DNA of 64,000 nt from JALHNI01 sp044226365 (GTDB lineage: Bacteria; Acidobacteriota; Terriglobia; Bryobacterales; Bryobacteraceae), in contig JBGAHE010000018.1 in NCBI GenBank assembly GCA_044226365.1, positions 15,840-79,839 of the forward strand, given 5' to 3'. Below are positions 41,993 to 50,608 of this stretch, piece by piece (position 1 is the stretch's first letter; every line of letters begins with the position of its first letter). The position numbers were made by a program, and so were the translations under genes. Below the pieces are notes generated by a model. The model was not told where the DNA came from, did no database searches, and worked only from the letters and a program-made list of their open reading frames with translations.

Positions 41993-44607
41993 TGGACCGG
42001 CCGAATCCAGACGAGTTGCTGGCCCGGGTCGCCGCGGCGGACCGGCAGGAGAAGCGCGGCCACTTGAAGGTCTTCTTCGGCGCTTCACCCGGCGTCGGCA
42101 AGACGTTTGCCATGCTGGAGGCCGCGCGGCGTCAGCGCGAAGCGGGCGTCGACGTCCTGGTGGGCGTGGTGGAGACGCACCGCCGCGCCGAGACGATGGC
42201 CTTGCTCGAAGGCTTCGCCGTGCTGCCGCGCAAGGCCGTGGCGCATCGCGGCGTGACGCTCGAGGAGTTCGACCTCGACGCGGCGCTGGCCCGGCATCCG
42301 GAGTTGCTGCTGGTGGACGAGCTCGCGCACACCAACGCGCCCGGCTCCCGCCACGTGAAGCGCTGGCAGGACGTGATGGAACTGGTGGACGCCGGCATCA
42401 ACGTCTACACCACGCTGAACGTGCAGCATCTGGACAGCCTGAACGACGTGGTGGCGCAGGTAACCGGCGTGACGGTGCGCGAGACGCTGCCCGATTCGGT
42501 GCTCGACCAAGCCGATGAGATTGAGCTGATCGACCTGCCGATTGAGGAACTGCTACGGCGCCTGGAAGAAGGCAAGGTCTACATCCCCGATCAGGCCGAG
42601 CGGGCGCGGCAGAGCTTCTTCAGACCCGGCAATCTGAACGCGCTGCGCGAGATGGCGCTGCGGCGCACGGCCGATCGGGTGGACGCGCAGCTGCGCCATT
42701 ACCGGAACGACCACGCGATCGATTCGACGTGGCCGGTGATGGAGCGGCTGCTGGTGTGCATCGGGCCGAGCCCGTTTTCGGCCAAGCTGATCCGCGCGGC
42801 AAAGCGCCTGGCGGATCGTTTGCACGCCGAGTGGATGGTGGCGTTTGTAGAGACGCCGGCGTACGCGCAATTGCCCGAGGAGCGGCGCGCGAGTCTGCTG
42901 GCGTCGCTGCGGCTGGCCGAGCAACTGGGCGCCAAGACCGTGCGGCTGACCGGGTCTAATGCCGCAGCGGCGCTGCTGCAGTACGCGCGCTCGAAGAACG
43001 TCTCGAAGATCGTGATCGGCCGGCAGGCGGCGCCGTTGTGGCGGCGCTTGTGGCGCGGCTCGGTGCTCGATGACCTGATCGAATTGAGCAGCGACATTGA
43101 GATCTATGCCATCTCCGGCGAGCCGGGGCCGGTGGAGCGGTTCCGGCCGGCGAAGGCGAAGGCGCCGCATTGGTCCGAGTGGGCGACGGCGACCGCGGCC
43201 GTCGCGATCGCGTCGGTGGTGGCGATGATGCTGCGCGGAGCGCTGGCGGCGACCAACCTGGCGATGCTGTTTCTGCTGGCCATTGTGGCGGTGGCGATGC
43301 GCTCGTCGCGGCGCGTGGCTTTCTTCACGGCGTTCCTCGCCGTGGCGGCGTTCGACTTCTTCTGCGTCCCGCCTTACTTTACCTTCAGCGTCACCGATTA
43401 TGAGTACGTGGTGACGTTCGGGGTGATGCTGGCCGTGGGGCTGATCATCAGCGGCCTGACGGTGCGCATTCGCCGGCAGGCAGAGCATGCCGTAGCGCGC
43501 GAAGCCGAAACGCAGGCGCTCTACCAATTGACCAAAGACCTGGCCGGCGAGACCCGGCTGTTCGAAGTCGCGCGGCGGGCGGGCCAGATCACCAGCGAGA
43601 TCTTCGGCGGCGCGGTGGTGATCTTTCTGCCGGAAGACGACGGCAAGATTTCGTTCCGCCGCCGGACGACGGATCATCTGCCGGTGCCGCAGAGCGAGGC
43701 CGGCATCGCGCAATGGGTGTTCGACCACGGGCAGAAGGCCGGCAAAGGCGAGGACACTTTGCCCGGCGCGACGGCCGTCTATCTGCCGCTGGGGCGCGTG
43801 GGTGTGATGGCCGTGCTTTCGGACCAGGCGCAGACGCCCGAGCGGCTGCATCTGCTCGATGTGTTTGCGCGGCAGACGGCCCTGGCGCTCGAGCGGGCCG
43901 CCAACCAGGATGCGGCAGCCCAGATGAAGACCGAGCAGATGCGCAGCTCGCTGCTGAGCGCGGTGTCGCACGATCTGCGGACGCCGTTGGCCTCGATCAC
44001 CGGGGCGGCGACGAGCTTGCTGGAGCATGGCGAGCAGTTCGATGCGGCCACCAGCCGGGGTCTGGTGGAGAGCATCGCCGAGGAAGCAGCGCGGCTCGAG
44101 CGGCTGGTGAACAATCTGCTCGAGATGACGAAGCTCGAGTCCGGGGCGGTGGCAAGGCGGGATTGGCATCCGCTGGAGGAGATTGTGGGCGCGGCGTTGA
44201 CGCGGTTGGAGCCGGCGCTGGCGGGCCGGGAGGTGAAGACGGATCTGCCGGCCGAGTTGCCGCTGCTATGGGTGGACGATGTGCTGATCGAGCAGGTGCT
44301 GATCAACCTGGTGGAGAACGCGGTGAAGTACACGCCGGCGGGGTCGCCGATTGAGGTTGCGGCGAAGCGGGAGGGCGATTGGGTCGAGGTGGAGGTGCGC
44401 GACCGGGGGCCGGGCTTGCCGGCGGGCGAGGAGGACCGCATGTTCGAGAAGTTCGTGAGGGGGACGGGCGAAAATGCGCGCGGGGCGGGGCTGGGTTTGG
44501 CGATCGTGAAGGCGATTGTGACGGCGCACGGGGGGACGATCGAGGCGCGGCGGCGCGAAGGCGGGGGGGCCGTAATCCATTGGCGGCTGCCGGTGGGAGC
44601 CAGGTGA
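41992..44607 (+). CDS. kdpD: Osmosensitive K+ channel sensor histidine kinase KdpD
   Basis: KdpD senses K+ and osmotic state and controls KdpE. The 871-residue protein has the N-terminal KdpD domain with Walker A GASPGVGKT (residues ~29-37), a universal-stress-like domain (residues ~240-370), a four-helix membrane section (about residues 395-500), a GAF-like domain, HisKA with SHDLRTPLASI (His near residue 659) and a HATPase with N-box LVNLVENAVKY and GLGLAIVKAI. It is directly coupled to kdpC. Unusually, a 197-base gap separates it from kdpE. Confidence 0.96.
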   Translation: MDRPNPDELLARVAAADRQEKRGHLKVFFGASPGVGKTFAMLEAARRQREAGVDVLVGVVETHRRAETMALLEGFAVLPRKAVAHRGVTLEEFDLDAALARHPELLLVDELAHTNAPGSRHVKRWQDVMELVDAGINVYTTLNVQHLDSLNDVVAQVTGVTVRETLPDSVLDQADEIELIDLPIEELLRRLEEGKVYIPDQAERARQSFFRPGNLNALREMALRRTADRVDAQLRHYRNDHAIDSTWPVMERLLVCIGPSPFSAKLIRAAKRLADRLHAEWMVAFVETPAYAQLPEERRASLLASLRLAEQLGAKTVRLTGSNAAAALLQYARSKNVSKIVIGRQAAPLWRRLWRGSVLDDLIELSSDIEIYAISGEPGPVERFRPAKAKAPHWSEWATATAAVAIASVVAMMLRGALAATNLAMLFLLAIVAVAMRSSRRVAFFTAFLAVAAFDFFCVPPYFTFSVTDYEYVVTFGVMLAVGLIISGLTVRIRRQAEHAVAREAETQALYQLTKDLAGETRLFEVARRAGQITSEIFGGAVVIFLPEDDGKISFRRRTTDHLPVPQSEAGIAQWVFDHGQKAGKGEDTLPGATAVYLPLGRVGVMAVLSDQAQTPERLHLLDVFARQTALALERAANQDAAAQMKTEQMRSSLLSAVSHDLRTPLASITGAATSLLEHGEQFDAATSRGLVESIAEEAARLERLVNNLLEMTKLESGAVARRDWHPLEEIVGAALTRLEPALAGREVKTDLPAELPLLWVDDVLIEQVLINLVENAVKYTPAGSPIEVAAKREGDWVEVEVRDRGPGLPAGEEDRMFEKFVRGTGENARGAGLGLAIVKAIVTAHGGTIEARRREGGGAVIHWRLPVGAR

Positions 44608-44804
44608 CGAAACGAACCCGGGAGTATTTGATTCGAAACGAGTTATGAGTTTTACGGGCTGCGCTAAAGGCACCCGCGGGCGAGGGAGTCCATAATCCAT
44701 GGTGGCAGGCCGGACCTAATTTTTAGCGGTAAAACGGTGTCGGAGTCATGGCTAAGTGATTGGTGGCGCTGGGGTTGAAGGCAGATTAGAATTGTGGTGA
44801 ACGG
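44608..44804 (+). other. Gap between kdpD and kdpE
   Basis: This 197-base stretch has lower GC than its neighbours and no open frame with a credible start, no clear promoter pair and no DnaA box (TTATCCACA-like). It may carry a separate promoter for kdpE. It is the nearest sizeable non-coding stretch to the skew change described in the findings. Confidence 0.3.
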
Positions 44805-45494
44805 GTGACAAACACGCCGCAAATTCTGGTGGTGGAGGACGATCCGCAGATCCGGCGGTTTCTGCGGGCGTCCTTGGGCGCGGACGAATACCGGGTTTAC
44901 GAAGCGGAGACGGCGAGGGACGGGGCGGCGCAAGCAGCAGCGCGGCAGCCGGATCTGATGGTGCTGGACCTGGGGTTGCCGGATGAGGACGGGCTGACGG
45001 TGATCCGGCAGGTGCGGACCTGGAGCCAGATGCCGATCATCGTGCTTTCGGCGCGCGGGCAGGAGCGGGTGAAGATTGAGGCGCTTGACGCGGGGGCGGA
45101 TGACTTTGTCGCTAAGCCGTTTGCGGTGGGGGAGTTAACGGCACGCATCCGGGCGGCGCTACGCCGAACGGCGCGGGTGAATGCGACGGGCAGCCGGTTC
45201 CGCGTGGGCGAGCTGGACGTGGACCTCGAGGCGCGCGTGGTGCGCGTGGGCGGCGAGGAAGTGCACCTGACGCCGATTGAGTTCAAGATGCTGAGCGTGC
45301 TGATTCATCATGCCGGGAGGGTGCTCACGCAGCGGCAATTGCTGGGTGAGGTGTGGGGGCCGAATCATACGGAGCAGGCGCAGTATTTACGGGTGTATAT
45401 GGCGCAGTTGCGAAGGAAGTTGGAGACGGATCCGGCGCGGCCGAAGTACCTGCTGACGGAACCGGGAGTGGGATATCGGCTGATGGCGGAATGA
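44805..45494 (+). CDS. kdpE: KdpE response regulator (OmpR family)
   Basis: KdpE activates the kdp operon. The 229-residue protein has a receiver domain (ILVVEDDPQIRRFLRASL, phospho-Asp in LMVLDLGLP, Lys in DFVAKPFAVGEL) and an OmpR-type winged helix (VHLTPIEFKMLSVLIHHAGRVLTQRQLLGEVWGP...YLRVYMAQLRRKLE). The start is GTG, immediately followed by TNTPQILVVEDD. It should bind the candidate operator at 37597. Confidence 0.94.
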   Translation: MTNTPQILVVEDDPQIRRFLRASLGADEYRVYEAETARDGAAQAAARQPDLMVLDLGLPDEDGLTVIRQVRTWSQMPIIVLSARGQERVKIEALDAGADDFVAKPFAVGELTARIRAALRRTARVNATGSRFRVGELDVDLEARVVRVGGEEVHLTPIEFKMLSVLIHHAGRVLTQRQLLGEVWGPNHTEQAQYLRVYMAQLRRKLETDPARPKYLLTEPGVGYRLMAE

Positions 45495-45585
45495 GTTGCT
45501 AGACTTATGGTACCAAAACCTTAGGCAAGAATTAACAAGATAATTCAGGTAATCCTGAGTCCACCGGAGGTCGATATAGGAGCGT

Positions 45586-45951
45586 ATGCACGAACGTCGC
45601 ACTAAACCTCGCATGCTTTGCGCGGACCTCGTTGAGATCGAATATCAGGATCAGGCGGGCGAAGCACAGCAGATTACGGCGAATCTCGAAGACATTTCGA
45701 CCCACGGAGTGTGTTTGCAGACCGAAGAGGAAGTGCCGGTGGGGACGCGGCTGGAGATCAAGCACAGCCGGGGCCAATTTTCGGGCGACGTGCGCTATTG
45801 CCATTACAGTGAGCCGGTGGGGTACTTCCTGGGCGTGGAGTTTGCGGGTGATTGCCAGTGGACGCGGCGGCAGTTCAAGCCGATGCACATGCTGGATCCG
45901 CGGCGGCTGGTGCAACGAAGTCTGGAGCGCGCCAACAAATCTGCCGGCTGA
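45586..45951 (+). CDS. PilZ domain protein
   Basis: The 121-residue protein has the PilZ pattern: RRTKPR near the N-terminus (RxxxR, residues 4-8) and DISTHGVCLQTEEEVPVGTRLEI (D/NxSxxG), followed by beta strands ending YFLGVEFAG. PilZ domains bind cyclic di-GMP or act as adaptors; both binding motifs are present, so ligand binding is likely. It is monocistronic or ends before the TauE/SafE gene 17 bases on. Confidence 0.88.
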   Translation: MHERRTKPRMLCADLVEIEYQDQAGEAQQITANLEDISTHGVCLQTEEEVPVGTRLEIKHSRGQFSGDVRYCHYSEPVGYFLGVEFAGDCQWTRRQFKPMHMLDPRRLVQRSLERANKSAG

Positions 45952-45968
45952 TGTGGCAGAGTTGAAGG

Positions 45969-46706
45969 TTGCCTGAACTCGTTTGGTGGAAATGGCTGCT
46001 GGGTGCTTTTTGCGCCTTTAATATCGGTTTAGCGAAGACCGGGATGCCCGGCTTGGGCATTATGGCGGTGCCGTTGTTTGTCCTGACGGTGGGGGACGCG
46101 CGGCTTTCGGCGGGCTGGCTGTTGCCGGTGCTGCTGACTGCGGATCTGTTCGCAATCATCTACTATCGCCGTCATGCGGCGGCCAACCGTCTGTTTACGC
46201 TCTTGCCGTGGGTGGTGGTGGGTCTGGCGGCGGGCGCCTACGCGCTGAGCTATCCGGAATGGATGCTGCGGATGATGGTGGGGTTGATCCTGATCGGGAT
46301 GCTGTTGTTGTTCTGGCTGCGGACGCGCCAGACGACGCTGCCGACGGAAAGCTGGTGGCATGCGGGGGTTTACGGCTGGTCAGCGGGGTTTGCGACGATG
46401 GTGGCGAACGCGGCGGGTCCGGTGATGAATGTGTACCTGCTGAGCCGGCGGTTGCCGCGTGAGGAATTCGTAGCGACCGGGGCGTGGTTTTTCTTTTGCG
46501 TGAATGCGTCGAAGATTCCGGTGTACCAATATCACGGCCTTTTCAGCTGGAAATCGTTGGCTTTCGACGCGGCGCTAGCGCCGGCGACGATTGCGGGGGC
46601 GCTGCTGGGGCGGCGGTTGTTACACGCGATTCCGGAGGGGTGGTTTGAGCGGATGGCGTTCGTGTTGGCGCTGCTGGGGACGCTGTTGCTGTTCGTGCCT
46701 AAATAG
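45969..46706 (+). CDS. TauE/SafE (TSUP) family membrane transporter
   Basis: The 245-residue protein has about seven to eight hydrophobic helices and the TSUP-type motif AKTGMPGLGIMAVPLF near the N-terminus, repeated in diverged form in the second half (GFATMVANAAGPVMNVYLL). The family exports or imports sulfite and organosulfur anions. A TTG start at 45969 gives the full first helix; the first ATG would remove the conserved GLAKTG motif. Substrate not predictable. Confidence 0.82.
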   Translation: MPELVWWKWLLGAFCAFNIGLAKTGMPGLGIMAVPLFVLTVGDARLSAGWLLPVLLTADLFAIIYYRRHAAANRLFTLLPWVVVGLAAGAYALSYPEWMLRMMVGLILIGMLLLFWLRTRQTTLPTESWWHAGVYGWSAGFATMVANAAGPVMNVYLLSRRLPREEFVATGAWFFFCVNASKIPVYQYHGLFSWKSLAFDAALAPATIAGALLGRRLLHAIPEGWFERMAFVLALLGTLLLFVPK

Positions 46707-46724
46707 GGGTACAGTCGAGTCAGC

Positions 46725-47189
46725 ATGGCGCGCAGCGTAAACAAAGTCATCTTGATTGGAAATCTCGGCAAGGATGCCGAAACGAAGTTCACCACCGGCG
46801 GGACGCCCGTCACGAAGTTCACTTTAGCGACGCAGCGGCGTTGGAAGGATCAGGCGAGCGGCGACTGGAAAGACGAAACCGAGTGGCACAACATCACGCT
46901 CTGGAAGAACGAGAACGTGGCGCCGTATCTGACGAAGGGCAAGCAGGTTTACGTGGAGGGCCGTCTGCGGACGAGCTCTTACGAGGATAAAGAAGGCCAG
47001 AAGCGCAGCTTTACGGAAGTGGTTTGCGAAGAGTTGATGCTGCTGAATTCGGGCGGCCGCGGCGGGGATGATGGCGGCGAGCGCGCGGGTGGCGGCGCTC
47101 CGGTGTCGATGCCGCGCAGTGCGCAGCGGAGCCAGCCGGCGCCGGCGTCGTTCGATCCGGGAATCTCGGATGACGATGTGCCGTTTTAG
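46725..47189 (+). CDS. ssb: Single-stranded DNA-binding protein
   Basis: SSB coats single-stranded DNA in replication and repair. The 154-residue protein has the OB-fold start SVNKVILIGNLGKDAETKFT, WHNITLWKNENVAPYLTKGKQVYVEGRLR, a Gly/Pro-rich linker and the acidic tip DDDVPF that recruits partner proteins. TACAGT nine bases before the ATG, with TTGCTG 18 bases further up, is a plausible promoter, which would make the leader very short. A strong terminator follows. Confidence 0.95.
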   Translation: MARSVNKVILIGNLGKDAETKFTTGGTPVTKFTLATQRRWKDQASGDWKDETEWHNITLWKNENVAPYLTKGKQVYVEGRLRTSSYEDKEGQKRSFTEVVCEELMLLNSGGRGGDDGGERAGGGAPVSMPRSAQRSQPAPASFDPGISDDDVPF

Positions 47190-47205
47190 GGATTGAGTTG
47201 TGAAA

Positions 47206-47237
47206 AAGGCCGGCGCTGAGGCGTCGGCCTTTTTTTT
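47206..47237 (+). terminator. Intrinsic terminator after ssb
   Basis: AAGGCCGGCGC pairs with GCGTCGGCCTT (11 pairs, one G-U) around a TGAG loop, followed by eight T. On the minus strand the same stem is followed by five T, so it can also end the convergent dehydrogenase transcript. Confidence 0.92.
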
Positions 47238-47275
47238 GTTGGTGGGTTTCAGACCAGGGGCTGACTACGGCGCCG

Positions 47276-48280
47276 TTAGTAGCCTTTCTTTTTGTCGACG
47301 ACGTTGATGAGGGGCTGGCCGGCGATGAAGCGGCGGATGTTGGCTTGGATGGTGCCGACCATGCGGCCACGGTCGCGGTCGGAACGGCCGGCGATGTGGG
47401 GGGTGATGATGACGTTGTCGAACTTCCAGAGGGCGTTGCCTTTGGGGAGAGGTTCGGGGTCCATGACGTCGACGCCGGCGCCAGCGAGTTTGCGCGAATC
47501 GAGTTGCTTGATCAGTGAGTTGAGGTCGTAGGTGCCGCCGCGGGAGACGGCGATGAAGTAGGAGTTCTGCTTCATGAGCTCGAACTGCTTGGGGCCGACC
47601 ATTTTGTGGCTCATGGGGGTGTGGGGCGCGGAGATGAACAGGACGTCGGCTTCCGGCATGACGGAGTCAATCTGATCGGGCTTGACGACGCGGCTGATGA
47701 AGGGGGAGAAGGGGATGTCTTCGGGGTCGACGCAGATGACGGTCATGCCGAACGCCCAGGCACGGAGGGAGATCTGGCTACCGATACCGCCACAACCGAT
47801 GACGACGGCGGTTTTACCGCGAAGTTCGATGCCGGGATAGGGGCGGGGCTGCCAGTTTTCGTCGGTGCGGGCGCGTTCGAATTTCAGGAGGCCGCGCGAC
47901 AGGCTGAGGAGCATGGCGAGGGCGTGGTCGGCAATTTCGGGGCCTTGCACGATTTGGTTATTGGTGAGAACGATGTCGGAATCGCGGAGGTAGTTACTGC
48001 CGGAGAGGTGGAGGACGGTTTCGACACCGGCGCTCATGATCTGCACCCACTTGACGTTTTTACCGAGTTGGAGGAGTTCACCGTTGGGGGCGCCGATGAC
48101 GGCATCGGCATCGACGATTTCGCGGGCGGCGGTGGCACGGTCCGTGGCGACGACGAGGTTGGCGCCGGGGATGGGGCCGATTTCGTTGACGATCTGGCTG
48201 TCCATCACCACGATTTTCTTGGTCTGCGCCAGGAGGGCGAAGCTGGCGAGGAGAGAAACGATTAGGGTTTTGCGCAGCAT
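47276..48280 (-). CDS. Exported D-2-hydroxyacid dehydrogenase family protein
   Basis: The 334-residue protein has the family's NAD-binding motif VVIGCGGIGSQISLRAWAFGM, the catalytic Arg region VSRGGTYDLNSLI, Glu/Asp in VDVMDPEPLP and His in ITPHIAGRSD. From ATG 48280 it begins with a signal-peptide-like stretch (MLRKTLIVSLLASFALLAQ), which is unusual for an NAD-dependent enzyme. An in-frame start at 48349 would bury that leader. TAGAAT lies ten bases before the ATG. Substrate is unknown (2-ketoacids in the family). Confidence 0.85.
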   Translation of the reverse strand: MLRKTLIVSLLASFALLAQTKKIVVMDSQIVNEIGPIPGANLVVATDRATAAREIVDADAVIGAPNGELLQLGKNVKWVQIMSAGVETVLHLSGSNYLRDSDIVLTNNQIVQGPEIADHALAMLLSLSRGLLKFERARTDENWQPRPYPGIELRGKTAVVIGCGGIGSQISLRAWAFGMTVICVDPEDIPFSPFISRVVKPDQIDSVMPEADVLFISAPHTPMSHKMVGPKQFELMKQNSYFIAVSRGGTYDLNSLIKQLDSRKLAGAGVDVMDPEPLPKGNALWKFDNVIITPHIAGRSDRDRGRMVGTIQANIRRFIAGQPLINVVDKKKGY

Positions 48281-48352
48281 AGCGCTCGCAATTCTATCGT
48301 GGATTGCCGGGGGCCCGGAGGAAATCGTCGGTGGTGGTGGGCGCACCACGGG

Positions 48353-49579
48353 CTAGCCGGTGGCGATGGCGCGGATGGCGGTGGTGAAGCGGTCGATGTC
48401 GTGCATGCTCGCGTAGATGTTCGGGGTGACGCGAATGCAATCGAACTCGTTGGGGAGGACGCGCGTGCGGACGTGGATGCGGTACCTGGTCTCCAGGAGT
48501 TCGGTGATTTTGGGGGCGGGGATGCCTTCGATGGAGAGAGCGCCGATGCCACAGGACTGCGTGGGATGGTCCGCGTGGCGGAGGATGATGCGGGGCGTGC
48601 CGCGGAGGGCGGATTCCCAGCGCTGGCGGAGATAGCGCAAGCGTTCCTGCTTGCGCTCAGCGCCTAAGCCGCGGTGGAAGGCGAGGGCGTCGGCAATGGC
48701 GTTGCGCATGGCGACGGGTTGGGTGCCGACGCTTTCGAACTTGCGGATGTTGTTCGAGAGGGCGGCGGGGACGCCGGTGAGCGGCCAGACGCGTTCGATC
48801 AGGGGGCGGCGGACGTAGAGGAAGCCGGTGCCGACGGGGGCGGTGAGCCACTTGTGGAGGCTGGTGGCGTAGAAGTCGCAGTCGAGGTCTTTTTGCTGGA
48901 AGACCAAATGGGCGAAGCCGTGAGCGCCATCGATGATCGAGTAGATGCCGCGGCGGCGCGCTTCGCGGCAGAGATCAGCGACGGGGAAGATCTGACCGGT
49001 GGTGAAGGTGAGATGGGAGACGAGGATGGCTTTGGTTTTGGGGGTGGCGTGTTGCCAAAAGAGGCGGTTGAGTTCGGCGGCGCTGGGCGGCGGGGTGGGA
49101 TAGGCGAATTGCTTGAGGACGATGCCTTCGCGGCGGGCGCGCTGCTGGAGGCTGGAGATCATGCTGGGGTAGTCCTGGGTGGTGGTGAGGACTTCGTCGC
49201 CGGGTTTGAGGTCAAGGCCGAGGAGGACGGTGTGGAGTCCTTCGGAGGTGTTGCGGGTGAGGGCGAGCTCTTCGGGGTCGCAGCCGAATTCGTGGGCGAG
49301 TTCGGTGCGGATGACCTCGGTTTCGGGGAGGAGAAGCTCGTCGACGTAGTGGGAGGGGGAGAGGTTGGTAACGGTCCAGTAGCGTTCCATGGCTTCCTGG
49401 ACGATTTTGGGGGCGGGGCAAACGGAGCCGTTGTTGAAGTTGAGGAAATTGCGGTCAACCGTAAAGGCGAGCCGGGCCTGCAGCCAGAAGTCCTCGTGGG
49501 AGGCGGACTGCGTTGCGGTCTGACCACGGAGCGTTTCGGTAGCCGCGGTAAGGGCGGCGAACAGATAACGGCGTGTCAT
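48353..49579 (-). CDS. Exported class V aminotransferase (isopenicillin-N-epimerase-like)
   Basis: The 408-residue PLP enzyme has NFNNGSVCPAP, the PLP contact region TRNTSEGLHTVLLGLDLKPGDEVLTT, DGAHGFAH (Asp to pyridine N) and the Schiff-base Lys in DFYATSLHKWLTAPVGTGFLYV. An N-terminal MTRRYLFAALTAATETLRG resembles a short Tat or Sec leader, so periplasmic location is likely. Relatives include isopenicillin-N epimerase and cysteine-desulfurase-like proteins; the reaction is not decided here. Confidence 0.85.
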   Translation of the reverse strand: MTRRYLFAALTAATETLRGQTATQSASHEDFWLQARLAFTVDRNFLNFNNGSVCPAPKIVQEAMERYWTVTNLSPSHYVDELLLPETEVIRTELAHEFGCDPEELALTRNTSEGLHTVLLGLDLKPGDEVLTTTQDYPSMISSLQQRARREGIVLKQFAYPTPPPSAAELNRLFWQHATPKTKAILVSHLTFTTGQIFPVADLCREARRRGIYSIIDGAHGFAHLVFQQKDLDCDFYATSLHKWLTAPVGTGFLYVRRPLIERVWPLTGVPAALSNNIRKFESVGTQPVAMRNAIADALAFHRGLGAERKQERLRYLRQRWESALRGTPRIILRHADHPTQSCGIGALSIEGIPAPKITELLETRYRIHVRTRVLPNEFDCIRVTPNIYASMHDIDRFTTAIRAIATG

Positions 49580-49612
49580 GGGGTTTATTGTCGGCGATGT
49601 GGGGGGGGTGTC

Positions 49613-50143
49613 ATGATCGGGACGATGAAATTACTCGCGCGATGGAGGCTGGTACGCCGACGGCTGAGGAAATGGCTCTTTCTGCCGGCTGGATATGTTC
49701 CGACAGAGGACAAGGAAGCGGAGGACGTACTGATCACGGCTTGGGGAATTACCGCCGTGCTGCTCATGCCGCTGGTCGTGATCTCGCTATTCATCACGAT
49801 CGATCCGGTGGTGACTTGGGCCATTCGGGCCTTTGCCGAGTGGGATGTACTTTATCGTTGCCTCGTGGTAGGAAGCATTCCGTTCACGATGGTTTGGTGG
49901 AAGAAGCGGTCGCCAGTCTCGTACGGCGTAGCCGAGATCGTGATCGGCGGTTTGGTGTTGATGTCGGCCGCGGTCGAGATGTCGGCTGAACGGACAACGA
50001 CTTTCGCCAAGTTTCTGGCCGCGTTCTATGGCACATCCCGGGGGGTACAGAATCTGACAGACGGTTTGGTGAAGAGACGGAAAGAGAGAGCAGCACGACG
50101 GATGGCGGCCACCGTCGGAACCGGGGAGGTGAAGACCGCTTGA
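49613..50143 (+). CDS. Hypothetical membrane protein
   Basis: The 176-residue protein has a basic N-terminus (MKLLARWRLVRRRLRKWLF) and three hydrophobic stretches (about residues 45-65, 75-100 and 108-125), ending in a charged tail (LVKRRKERAARRMAA). No family is recognised. ATG 49613 or 49625 both follow a G-run; the open frame further upstream is antisense to the aminotransferase and is not credible. It converges with the TIR cassette. Confidence 0.6.
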   Translation: MIGTMKLLARWRLVRRRLRKWLFLPAGYVPTEDKEAEDVLITAWGITAVLLMPLVVISLFITIDPVVTWAIRAFAEWDVLYRCLVVGSIPFTMVWWKKRSPVSYGVAEIVIGGLVLMSAAVEMSAERTTTFAKFLAAFYGTSRGVQNLTDGLVKRRKERAARRMAATVGTGEVKTA

Positions 50144-50150
50144 CCTGGAG

Positions 50151-50205
50151 ACCGTCCCCTTGGGCTTTGGTAAGGAAGATTGGTTGGTCTTTGGGGACAG
50201 TCCCC
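50151..50205. repeat. REP-like inverted-repeat element
   Basis: ACCGTCCCC at 50151-50159 is the near-complement of GGGGACAGT at 50193-50201, and the right end GGGGACAGTCCCC is itself a palindrome. This resembles extragenic GGGGAC-type repeats associated with REP-type transposases in several phyla. It lies between two convergent genes, so it may also terminate transcription. Copies elsewhere would be needed to confirm a repeat family. Confidence 0.4.
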
Positions 50206-50212
50206 AGAGTGG

Positions 50213-50608
50213 TTATCGCGTTAGGGAGAGAGTGAGTGCGCCGCAGAGACCGATGACGACGATGTGAACGGCGTACGTGCAGGGTGTGCAGAGGGCTTGG
50301 GCGTAGGTTTGACGGTGGGCGGGGGTGCGCATGGCGAAGTCAGGGGGGTTGGGGTCGAGGCGGGTTTGGTCGTAGAGGTCGCGGAAGAGGCGTTCCTGGT
50401 GGAGGTAGTAAGCATCGAGGAGCCAGAAGACGACAGCCGGAATGAAGGCAACGGCGAACATGTAGCGCTGGGTAGATTGCAGCGTGGCCCAGCCGAGGAG
50501 GGCCGAGGTGAGGGCGACCGACCACTTCTTGCACTCGAGCGAGTTGGTGGCCAGGCGGTTGACAACGGCCTGGATTAGTTTGAGGTGCTCAATGCGTTGG
50601 GTGTCCAT
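50213..50608 (-). CDS. Small two-helix membrane protein coupled to a TIR protein
   Basis: The 131-residue protein has an N-terminal helix (RIEHLKLIQAVVNRLATNSLECKKWSVALTSALLGWATL), two adjacent membrane helices (residues ~28-43 and ~50-66), a conserved-looking LLDAYYLHQERLFRDLYDQTR segment and a last hydrophobic helix. It resembles a family of uncharacterised small membrane proteins I associate with TIR and other conflict-system genes, similar in layout to SLATT/2TM effectors; this is recollection. It overlaps the TIR gene by 34 bases and must be co-translated. Confidence 0.7.
   Translation of the reverse strand: MDTQRIEHLKLIQAVVNRLATNSLECKKWSVALTSALLGWATLQSTQRYMFAVAFIPAVVFWLLDAYYLHQERLFRDLYDQTRLDPNPPDFAMRTPAHRQTYAQALCTPCTYAVHIVVIGLCGALTLSLTR

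Noticed and set aside
44608..44804. Replication origin at the kdpD-kdpE gap
   Set aside because: No DnaA-box cluster or origin-linked genes; only the skew switch points here, so it is not annotated as an origin.
48674..49612. N-terminal extension of the 49613 membrane protein
   Set aside because: It is antisense to the aminotransferase and of Gly/Val-rich shadow composition; the membrane protein starts at 49613 or 49625.
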